Below, in pieces: positions 54,497 to 62,148 of a DNA stretch of 64,000 bases (positions within the stretch are counted from its first letter, which is position 1; every line of letters starts with the position of its first letter). The notes beneath the pieces were generated by a model. That model was not told the origin of the DNA. It did no database searches and saw only the letters and a program-made list of their open reading frames with translations. This DNA comes from a delta proteobacterium NaphS2 (GTDB lineage Bacteria > Desulfobacterota > DSM-4660 > Desulfatiglandales > Desulfatiglandaceae), in the NCBI GenBank assembly GCA_000179315.1, contig ADZZ01000278.1, positions 1 to 64,000 on the forward strand. Reading direction: 5' to 3'. A program made the translations under genes and the position numbers.

Positions 54497-56050
54497 ATGA
54501 ATACCATATGTACACTCAGAAATATGTTGACACGAAATTTGGAATACAATCCGGACAAGCCCGCGTTGATCGAAGGGTCCCGGCAATACACGTTCAAAGA
54601 ATTCTCGGAAAGAACCAACCGCATGGGCAACGCCCTGCTGACCATGGGGCTCGACAAAGGGGACCGGGTGGCCATTCTAAGTCCCAACAGCATGGAGAGC
54701 GCAGAATCCTATTTCAGCATCCCCAATGCGGGCCTGGTTTTGGTGATGTTGAATTTCAGGCTGGCCCCCTCTGAAATTCAGACGATTTTGTCCGATTCCC
54801 AAGCCTCTGTACTCATTGTGAAGGAAGGCTATCTTTCCCATATTGAACAGATAAAAGAGGGACTCTCTTTTGTTAAGCACTATATATTCATTGGCGACTC
54901 ATCGAAAACACCGGAAGGTTGGCATCATTATGAAACGCTGATTCAACAGTCTTCCCCTCATACGCCGGACATGACCGTTACGGAAAACGACCTGGCCGCC
55001 CTCATGTACACGAGCGGCACAACGGGGGCACCGAAAGGGTGCATGGCCATTCACCGCAACTATTACCATGCCGGCAGAAGTCTGACCCTTGAACTGAAGA
55101 TGGATTCGGAGGACTTCGGTATTATCCCTTCACCTTTGTTTCATGCCACGGGCGAAGTCGTGTTGATGACTTGCATGTACAGCGGAACCACGGCCGTCAT
55201 CATGCCCCAATGGGACGTCGAGGAATTTATGCGTTTGGTGGAAGAATACAAAGTAACCATGGGGATGCTGGCAACCCCCATGTTGCTGTTCCTCATTGAT
55301 TATCCCCATGCTGACAAATATGATCTGACCAGTTTGAAAAAGATGTTTTTTGCGGGAGCGCCGGTAACACCCGTGATTTTTCAGAAAGCCATCGAGCGGT
55401 TCGGAAACGTTTTCCTGCACCTTTTCGGAACCACCGAGACGGTGGGTCAAGCGACCATTCTGAAAACGGAAGATGTTGCGAAGGCCCTTGAATCGGGCAA
55501 CATGGAAATTTTGAGTTCATGCGGCAGATCCTTCGCCGACATGCAGAGCGTCGTTGTTGATGAAAATGACCAGCCGGTTTTACCGGGTGCGGTGGGCGAA
55601 ATCAGGGTCCGGGGACTGGGAACCACCCTGGGTTACTGGAACAAAGAGGATGAAACAAAAAAAGACTTCAGAAATGGCTGGTACTATCCATTGGACATGT
55701 GCCGGATCGACAAGAAAGGGTTTATTTACGTGGTAGACCGGAAAAAAGATATGATCATCACGGGTGGTGAAAACGTTTATCCTGCCGAAGTCGAAAACGT
55801 CCTGTACAAACATCCTGATATTTCACAGGCTGCCGTCATCGGCACGCCGGATCGGAAATGGGGCGAAGTGGTAACGGCGCTGGTGGTCAAGAAAGGCGGA
55901 TCGGAAATCCCGGCGGACGAACTAAAGACTTTTTGCAGGGGCGAGATCGCCGGATACAAGGTCCCCAAAAAAGTGCTTTTCGTTGATGCGCTGCCCATGA
56001 GTGCCAGCGGAAAGATATTGAAATACAAACTTAAGAAAGAGTGGTCATAG
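54497..56050 (+). CDS. Acyl-CoA ligase (AMP-forming)
   Basis: This 517-residue ANL enzyme has the P-loop MYTSGTTGAPKG near residue 172, HLFGTTETV as the A5 motif, GWYYPLDMCRIDKKGF with the ribose-binding Asp, and the catalytic Lys in SASGKILKYK. It is complete, unlike the ligase fragment at 48.8 kb. The likely substrate is a medium-chain or aromatic acid; the sequence does not say which. Confidence 0.92.
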   Translation: MNTICTLRNMLTRNLEYNPDKPALIEGSRQYTFKEFSERTNRMGNALLTMGLDKGDRVAILSPNSMESAESYFSIPNAGLVLVMLNFRLAPSEIQTILSDSQASVLIVKEGYLSHIEQIKEGLSFVKHYIFIGDSSKTPEGWHHYETLIQQSSPHTPDMTVTENDLAALMYTSGTTGAPKGCMAIHRNYYHAGRSLTLELKMDSEDFGIIPSPLFHATGEVVLMTCMYSGTTAVIMPQWDVEEFMRLVEEYKVTMGMLATPMLLFLIDYPHADKYDLTSLKKMFFAGAPVTPVIFQKAIERFGNVFLHLFGTTETVGQATILKTEDVAKALESGNMEILSSCGRSFADMQSVVVDENDQPVLPGAVGEIRVRGLGTTLGYWNKEDETKKDFRNGWYYPLDMCRIDKKGFIYVVDRKKDMIITGGENVYPAEVENVLYKHPDISQAAVIGTPDRKWGEVVTALVVKKGGSEIPADELKTFCRGEIAGYKVPKKVLFVDALPMSASGKILKYKLKKEWS

Positions 56051-56207
56051 AAAAGGATGAGAATGGTGGCTTTTAAGAGAGCTGCCACTCAGACAACCCG
56101 GCGGTAATGATCCATGAATGAATTTCCGGAAAACGTGTTGGCATTGGTCAACCGGGTCAGAAAATAAATTGCCGTGCAAATAAATCTCAAATGGGGAGGC
56201 TTGCTGT

Positions 56208-57029
56208 ATGATCAAGAAAATCACTACACTGTATTTCAGCGCAACCGGTACAACCGAGAAGATCGTCACCGGTATTGCGGAGAAAATTGCGAAAAATCAC
56301 GGTGGAGAAATCACGATCAGCAATTTTGACTTTACATTGCCTGAAGCCCGGAAGAAGACCATTTCCTTTGACAAGGATAGCCTTGTCATAGCAGGTGTTC
56401 CGGTTTATGCCGGACGCGTACCCAATGTGTTGCTGAAATTCTTAAACACAATCTCCGGCAACGATGCAACCGCAGTTGCCGTGGTTCTTTACGGAAATCG
56501 TCATTATGACGATGCGTTAATAGAATTTAAGGACATTCTGGAATCGAATGGTTTTAATGTGATAGCGGGCGGTGCATTCATAGGAGAGCATTCCTTTTCA
56601 GAGACGCTGGGGGCCGACAGGCCCGACGAACAGGATATGGCCGTGACGGCTGATTTTGCCGATAAGATATATGATAAAATGAAGACGCCGGGCAAGAATC
56701 CTGCTGTTGTCGTAAGCGGAAATAAGCCTTACATGGAATATTACCGACCCAAGGATCAAAACGGTAATTTCGTCAGTATCCTTAAAGTTACGCCAAGAAC
56801 AAACAGCGATTGCATCGACTGCAAGCTTTGCAGCGAGGTTTGTCCCATGGGATCAATTGATTTGGACGATGTTTCCAAAATAACAGGCATTTGTATCAAG
56901 TGCTGCGCCTGCGTCAAAAAATGTCCTGTTGGGGCGAAATATTTTGATGATGAAAATTATCTGTGGCATAAACATGAACTGGAGGTTGCGTTTACCGGCA
57001 CGCGGCGGAAACCGGAATGTTTTATCTGA
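56208..57029 (+). CDS. EFR1-type flavodoxin-ferredoxin protein
   Basis: This 273-residue protein joins an N-terminal flavodoxin-like domain (YFSATGTTEKI as the FMN phosphate loop) to a C-terminal 2[4Fe-4S] ferredoxin (CIDCKLCSEVCP and CIKCCACVKKCP). This is the EFR1 layout, common in anaerobes, and it acts as a low-potential electron carrier in the cytoplasm. An AGG site precedes it. No obvious enzyme partner is next to it. Confidence 0.9.
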   Translation: MIKKITTLYFSATGTTEKIVTGIAEKIAKNHGGEITISNFDFTLPEARKKTISFDKDSLVIAGVPVYAGRVPNVLLKFLNTISGNDATAVAVVLYGNRHYDDALIEFKDILESNGFNVIAGGAFIGEHSFSETLGADRPDEQDMAVTADFADKIYDKMKTPGKNPAVVVSGNKPYMEYYRPKDQNGNFVSILKVTPRTNSDCIDCKLCSEVCPMGSIDLDDVSKITGICIKCCACVKKCPVGAKYFDDENYLWHKHELEVAFTGTRRKPECFI

Positions 57030-57082
57030 TGATTTATGGTGACCCATTGTACAGGGCGGAGCAGTATATCACGCTTCTTTTT

Positions 57083-57553
57083 TTATGTGGTTGACATGAG
57101 GATGTTGATCTGCTGGTCCGTCATTTCCAGACCGTGTTTGAAAATGTCAAGCGTCCGATAAAAAACCTGCTTTTTCATTCCTTCGGCCAGCACGTTGTAG
57201 GTGAAAAGGATTTGCCGCTTGTGACCCCTCACCAGAAGACCGATCTTCAGCTTTTCGTTGAGCAACGCCAGATCATCGTCGTCCAGAAACTGGGCGCCGA
57301 ATCTTCCCAGTGCGTAAGCTTGAAGACTGAAGCAGTCAACCGGTCCCATGGTCAAGGGAATCCGATAGAAGAAAGCCGCCGCAAAGGAAAGACCCAGCTG
57401 GAAAACCAGAGATTCATCCCGATCCCGAATAATAAAGGCACGTTCTTCCATCCATGACTTGACCTTCCGTTTCAGAAACGACGCGTGAAGCTCTTCAGGC
57501 AGAAAGTTGATGAATGCGCCGGTTTCGGATTCAGGTGGAAGCGTTTTCATCAT
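57083..57553 (-). CDS. Uncharacterised protein (about 156 aa)
   Basis: No family is recognised. The protein is soluble, with an aromatic-rich middle segment (AAAFFYRIPLTMGPVDCF) and a helical C-terminus. The ATG at 57553 is preferred over one at 57568 because of a nearby GAGG. It is divergent from the TIGR02757-type gene. Its C-terminal reading does not extend into any neighbour. Confidence 0.5.
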   Translation of the reverse strand: MMKTLPPESETGAFINFLPEELHASFLKRKVKSWMEERAFIIRDRDESLVFQLGLSFAAAFFYRIPLTMGPVDCFSLQAYALGRFGAQFLDDDDLALLNEKLKIGLLVRGHKRQILFTYNVLAEGMKKQVFYRTLDIFKHGLEMTDQQINILMSTT

Positions 57554-57695
57554 TATCGAACCTCGCATCCCCGTGGAGACAACAATCGATCGTCGGATTG
57601 AAAGCGTTTGTCGATTTCATGGGGCCTTGAATGGTGGTCTGTCCTTTTCGCAATTTATAGGGTTATGCATCGGCTGCTTGCGGCCTTGACGCCTC

Positions 57696-58580
57696 ATGGT
57701 TGGCAGTATACACTTTATCCGTGGCGCGCGTCCACATGGAAATCACAAAATACAGTCTTCAGAAACCTTCCGCCGGGATGTTCTGATCGCCTATTTTAAG
57801 CAACTGCCCGTAAATAAAGAAAAACTGGAAACGCTTTTCTCCCGCTACCATAACCGTCAATGGGTTCATCCCGATCCTTTGGAGTTTCTGTATCACTATG
57901 ACGAAGAAAGGGACCGTGAAATTGTGGGGCTTATCGCTTCTTCATTGGCTTATGGGCGGGTGGCCCAGATTCTTAAAAGCGTTTCCGTGGTGCTGGAGCA
58001 GATGGGCACTTCCCCCTGTGACTTCCTTTTGTCATCCACCGACACAAAGCTTAGAGATACTTTTGCGGGATTCAAGCACCGCTTTACGGCGGCACAAGAC
58101 ATGATCGATCTTCTGCGGGGTATAAGAGATGTCTGCCGGCGCTTCGGATCTCTGTACAATTGTTTTTTGAAAGGCCATGGGGATCATCAGGACACCGTTT
58201 ATGAACCACTCTGTTTTCTGGTCAATGCGTTGCGAAAGTCCGGCAACGGTACCGCCAACACGCTTTTGCCGCTGCCTCAAAGAGGAAGCGCCTGCAAAAG
58301 GCTGCACCTTTATCTGCGCTGGATGGTGAGAAACGATGCGGTGGATCCGGGCGGCTGGCATGGTGTCAGTCCCGGCAAGCTCATCGTACCGCTGGATACC
58401 CACATGCACCGTATCGGTATCCGACTCGGCATGACGGAAAGAAAACAGGGAGACCTGAAAACCGCCATGGAAATCACGCACGCGTTCCGGTGTTTTGCAC
58501 CGGAAGATCCGGTCAAATACGATTTCGTGCTCACACGTCTGGGCATTCGCAATGATTGTGACCCCTGCGACCTGTTCTAG
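57696..58580 (+). CDS. TIGR02757-family protein
   Basis: This protein of about 290 residues matches the TIGR02757/DUF2400 family: DPLEFLYHYDEERDREIVGLIAS with SLAYGRV, then LYLRWMVRNDAVDPGGWHGV and VPLDTHMHRIG. The family is of unknown function and has helix-hairpin-helix-like features of DNA glycosylases (DPGGW and LDTHMHRI). The start is uncertain because the first 35 residues do not fit; a start near 57810 is possible. It is an orphan. Confidence 0.8.
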   Translation: MVGSIHFIRGARPHGNHKIQSSETFRRDVLIAYFKQLPVNKEKLETLFSRYHNRQWVHPDPLEFLYHYDEERDREIVGLIASSLAYGRVAQILKSVSVVLEQMGTSPCDFLLSSTDTKLRDTFAGFKHRFTAAQDMIDLLRGIRDVCRRFGSLYNCFLKGHGDHQDTVYEPLCFLVNALRKSGNGTANTLLPLPQRGSACKRLHLYLRWMVRNDAVDPGGWHGVSPGKLIVPLDTHMHRIGIRLGMTERKQGDLKTAMEITHAFRCFAPEDPVKYDFVLTRLGIRNDCDPCDLF

Positions 58581-58598
58581 TGCCCTCCTTCGGCAATG

Positions 58599-59486
58599 TC
58601 AAAGGGCTCTGGACCACTCAGGGCGAAGCTCGATATCACCTGCCAGGGCGCTGTCGATCTGTGCCAGTGCCGCATCCTTGCCTTTGGGGAGCCGTGCTTT
58701 GATGGGCAGGTAGTTGGAGGCATGATTGGAAAAAAACATGCCCCTTGAAAGATTGGTGTGGGCAATCATTTCGCGCAGTTCAACCAGGGTTTCCCGTTCG
58801 TTCAGCAAACGGAACTCGCCCCGCTTGTATTCATCGTAAAGGGGTGTTCCCGGTATCAGCATAACGGTGAGTGCCCCCACGTAATTGGGATCCATGGCGC
58901 TGAGCACTTCTCCTGTTGCTCTCGTATGCCTGCGGGACAGTTCCGGATCGTTTCCCGCGATCCCCAGAATCACCGTAACGGACAGTTTGATGCCCGCCTC
59001 GCGGACCTTTCGTCCCATGTCGATGAGTTTTTGTGCCGTCGATCCCTTTCGAATCTTCTTGAGCAAGTCATCATCGCCGGTTTCCACACCCATATAAAGG
59101 ATGCTCAGCCCGTTTTCCCGAAGGGCTTTCAACTCTTCCGCACTTTTCATTTTGATACCCTTGGCGTTTGCGTAGGCACCCACCCGTTTTATCCAGGGGA
59201 GGTGCTCGCGAATGCGGTCCAGTATCCACATAAGCCGCTTCTGAGGGATAATCAAGGCATCCCCATCCATGAGGAAAATCCGGTCCTGCCGTTTCATGTA
59301 TTTCGAAGCAAACAAAATATCCGAGAGGATGGTCTTATCGTCTTTTATGGTGAACCGTTTGTCGGTGTAGGTACCGCAGAAAGTGCATTTATTGTGCGAA
59401 CATCCCAGGGTTACCTGAAGCAGAATACTGTAAGCCTCACTGGGGGGTCTGATACAGTTACCTTCATAATGCATTCCGTCTTCCAT
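58599..59486 (-). CDS. Radical SAM protein
   Basis: From the ATG at 59486 (AGGAG site) this 295-residue protein has the cluster motif CSHNKCTFC near residue 30 and a SAM-binding region (LFMDGDALI, then LSILYMGVETGDDDLLKKI). The C-x4-C-x2-C spacing with a following Gly occurs in the Elp3/MiaB-like branch of radical SAM enzymes. It ends the minus-strand hopanoid operon, 38 bp after hpnH. The reaction is not known. Confidence 0.85.
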   Translation of the reverse strand: MEDGMHYEGNCIRPPSEAYSILLQVTLGCSHNKCTFCGTYTDKRFTIKDDKTILSDILFASKYMKRQDRIFLMDGDALIIPQKRLMWILDRIREHLPWIKRVGAYANAKGIKMKSAEELKALRENGLSILYMGVETGDDDLLKKIRKGSTAQKLIDMGRKVREAGIKLSVTVILGIAGNDPELSRRHTRATGEVLSAMDPNYVGALTVMLIPGTPLYDEYKRGEFRLLNERETLVELREMIAHTNLSRGMFFSNHASNYLPIKARLPKGKDAALAQIDSALAGDIELRPEWSRAL

Positions 59487-59524
59487 TTTTTTTCTCCTGT
59501 TACGGGCAGGCATAAGACCTGCCG

Positions 59525-60541
59525 CTAAGGTCGGTTGCGGCGCAGATAGACCCGCAAAGCCTTCAAGGGATTTTTGGCTGAATCCATGACCGCCGTCGGT
59601 TCAAACCCGCTGTGAAGCATGCAATGGGTGCACCGGGGATCCCGGCCCGCGCCGTATTTTGACCATTCGGTATTTTTCATTAAGTCTCTGTAAGTAGGCT
59701 CATAGCCATCATTAATAAGGTAGCAGGGTTTCTGCCAGCCGAAAATATTCCTGGTGGGATTTCCCCACGGAACACAGGCATAATCCTGGTTCCCTTCCAG
59801 AAAGTCCAGGTAAAGGCTGCTGTGATTAAAGCGCCAGGTTTTTCCTTTTCCCTTTTGGAAGATGGCCCGAAAAAGAGTGATCGCTTCATCACGGTTAAAA
59901 AAATGCTCCTGGTCCGCAGCATTTTCATAATTAAACGCCGACGCAATGGTCATGGCTTCCACCTGAAGAGATGTGACCAGGTCAAACAACGCGCCGGCGG
60001 TCTCAGCGGTTTCCCCTTTGAACAGTGTCGTGTTGGTGGTTACCCGAAATCCTTTCGACACCAATAAACGGATGGCGCTGATGGCATTTTGAAATACGCC
60101 GTTTCGACCGACCCTTGCATCATGGCGATCGTCAAGGGCGTCCAGATGCACATTGAATGTGAGATAGGGACTGGGTTCGAATTCATGTATCCGTTTTTGC
60201 ACCAACAGGGCATTGGTACACAGGTACACAAACTTCTTGCGGTGTGCAAAGCCCCTGACGATTTCGGGCAGCTGTCGATGCATCAGCGGTTCTCCACCTG
60301 CGATGGAAACCACCGGGGCACCGCATTCTTCCACCGCCGCCATACATTCTGAAGGACTCATCCGCTTTTCGAGGATTTCCTTCGGATAGGCGATTTTTCC
60401 ACAGCCTTTGCAACGCAGGTTGCAGTGAAACAGGGGTTCCAGCATCAGTACCAGCGGAAATCGTCTGTTGCCGTTTGATCCGAAACGTTTTCGCCCAACA
60501 TAGGCACCGATACGTGCCTTTTGAATCAATGGTATTCCCAT
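59525..60541 (-). CDS. hpnH: Adenosyl-hopene transferase HpnH
   Basis: This 338-residue radical SAM protein has HCNLRCKGCGK near residue 40 (C-x3-C-x2-C), VSIAGGEPL and a C-terminal CTHCMLHSGFEPTAV. The wording and length match HpnH, which adds adenosyl to diploptene to make extended hopanoids. It starts 4 bp after the TPR lipoprotein gene stop (60546) on the minus strand. The neighbouring HpnN-type exporter supports the call. Confidence 0.93.
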   Translation of the reverse strand: MGIPLIQKARIGAYVGRKRFGSNGNRRFPLVLMLEPLFHCNLRCKGCGKIAYPKEILEKRMSPSECMAAVEECGAPVVSIAGGEPLMHRQLPEIVRGFAHRKKFVYLCTNALLVQKRIHEFEPSPYLTFNVHLDALDDRHDARVGRNGVFQNAISAIRLLVSKGFRVTTNTTLFKGETAETAGALFDLVTSLQVEAMTIASAFNYENAADQEHFFNRDEAITLFRAIFQKGKGKTWRFNHSSLYLDFLEGNQDYACVPWGNPTRNIFGWQKPCYLINDGYEPTYRDLMKNTEWSKYGAGRDPRCTHCMLHSGFEPTAVMDSAKNPLKALRVYLRRNRP

Positions 60542-60545
60542 AATC

Positions 60546-61316
60546 TTAATCTTCCCGGCTTTCCATTTTACACACCCGCTTCATCAGATCCATGGCCCGA
60601 TTCCATTGCATTGTCATGGTCCGGGCGGGGGGCATGCGCGTTAACGCCTGCTGAAGCTGCTTGCAGGCACCTTCCCGATCTTTGTCTTCTAGGTAAGCTT
60701 CCGCCAGTCCCAGTCGATTTTCAGCAAAATCGGGGTCCTGAGACACGGCCCGGCGAAAATGATGGATGGCCTTATCCAGGTCTCCGATACTGACGGGAGG
60801 TTCGGGTGCCTGCAAATAAAGTTCTCCCAGCATTCTGTCCGGTCCCCCGTGGTCCAGCCCGGGAGCCAGACGGGCAGCCGCCGTGGCGCCGCGCTCAATA
60901 ACGGGCACCAGCGACAACCCTTTGAGGGTGTCGTTTTCCGCTTCCAGACCGGCCAGGTAAGCGGCCAGATAGTGGGCGTCGGCGTTTTTCGGATCATGCA
61001 TAACAGCTGTTTCAGCCATCTTCCGACCTTTCACGGCGTTTTCGAGCCGCACCGATCCGCTTTTTCCTTCCCTGGCCGGCACCGCATAGCAGCGGGCCGC
61101 CTGAACGGCTGCTTCAGGGTTTTGATCGCTTTTCTCCTCCAGCGACAATATCCGTTCAGGCGTGCAAGGGGACTGCAACAGGAAGTCTTCCGGCATGCCG
61201 GGGACTTTTCGTGCAGGCGTTTCATGCGGGGGCATACTCCGGCCCTGGGCGCAGGCCGTCAGTATCAGAAACAGAATCCAGAGACTATGGCGTAAAACAA
61301 GCATCCGCTTTTTCAT
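60546..61316 (-). CDS. TPR lipoprotein (TatT-like)
   Basis: The start at 61316 (MKKRMLVLRHSLWILFLILTACAQG) gives a lipoprotein signal with lipobox LTAC; 61304 is also possible. The mature protein has TPR-like repeats: LDHGGPDRMLGELYLQAPEPP, VSIGDLDKAIHHFRRAVSQDP and DFAENRLGLAEAYLED. This resembles TatT, the periplasmic TPR partner of TRAP systems. Its 5' end overlaps the PhnD-like gene by 32 bp. Between an exporter, a binding protein and HpnH, it may help lipid transport. Confidence 0.78.
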   Translation of the reverse strand: MKKRMLVLRHSLWILFLILTACAQGRSMPPHETPARKVPGMPEDFLLQSPCTPERILSLEEKSDQNPEAAVQAARCYAVPAREGKSGSVRLENAVKGRKMAETAVMHDPKNADAHYLAAYLAGLEAENDTLKGLSLVPVIERGATAAARLAPGLDHGGPDRMLGELYLQAPEPPVSIGDLDKAIHHFRRAVSQDPDFAENRLGLAEAYLEDKDREGACKQLQQALTRMPPARTMTMQWNRAMDLMKRVCKMESRED

Positions 61317-62130
61317 CCAAATGGAATTTGGCCAGATCCGGATCCGCCGGGCCGAAACCGTCGGTCTGTAGAAGCGCCAGGAGTTTTTCGGCATTTGGGT
61401 CTTTTTTCATGCCCAGGAGCCAGCCGGCCAGTTTTTTGGTTATGCCGCTTTGGGGACCGAACCATACCACCGGACTGGTGGATAGTTCACGGGAGGTCTG
61501 CAATACCTTGATTTTTCCGCCCAGAGACATGGCTTTAACCGTATCGTACTGAACCCGGTCCAGTACGACGCCGGCAATTTTTCCCTTTACAGCCGATCGC
61601 GTGGCCCGCAAGGGACGAAAGGTTCCTTCAAGGGTAAACGGCAGCCTGTCCGGAGGCAATCCAAACAACAGACAGGCCGCAGCTTTTGTTTCAAAAAGCA
61701 TGTTCCCACTGACGTTCCCTTTTAGGTCCTGCCATGTTGAAACGGCGTCCCGACCGGCTATCAAGTACCAGACATCTTTTGTGAATCCGCCGGGCCGGGT
61801 GGCGGCCATGGGGGTCATTTGAAAATTACCGGCATGCTCGGCGTATACGCCCAGTTGAACAATCCCCCACGCGGGAGGCGATGTTTTCAAAAATGCAAGG
61901 GCTGGTTCCAGCCGGTTAAAATAATGCCCTTTAACCGTTATTTCCGGCCCCAATTTACTTTGAAGGTAATCCGCCAACGCATCCATCACCGGCCGTGCTT
62001 CCGCTTCCGTTCCCGGCTGGCCCGGCTGTATAACTGCGAAATCGAGACTTCCCGCTTCAACATACCCGTTTCCGAGACAGAAAAACAAGGTCAATAAAAG
62101 AACGCAGGTCCAATATTTTTTCATGGTCAT
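61285..62130 (-). CDS. PhnD-like periplasmic substrate-binding protein
   Basis: This 281-residue protein starts with a Sec signal (YWTCVLLLTLFFCLGNGYVEAG). It then shows the PhnD/phosphonate-type binding fold: FAVIQPGQPG, VMDALADYLQSKLG, AWGIVQLGVYAEHAG, LKGNVSGNMLFET and GKIAGVVLDRVQYD. In hopanoid clusters a component of this family sits with HpnN and TPR proteins. The ligand is unknown; no ABC permease is adjacent. Confidence 0.82.
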   Translation of the reverse strand: MTMKKYWTCVLLLTLFFCLGNGYVEAGSLDFAVIQPGQPGTEAEARPVMDALADYLQSKLGPEITVKGHYFNRLEPALAFLKTSPPAWGIVQLGVYAEHAGNFQMTPMAATRPGGFTKDVWYLIAGRDAVSTWQDLKGNVSGNMLFETKAAACLLFGLPPDRLPFTLEGTFRPLRATRSAVKGKIAGVVLDRVQYDTVKAMSLGGKIKVLQTSRELSTSPVVWFGPQSGITKKLAGWLLGMKKDPNAEKLLALLQTDGFGPADPDLAKFHLDEKADACFTP

Positions 62131-62148
62131 TCTCCCATGTACATTTTG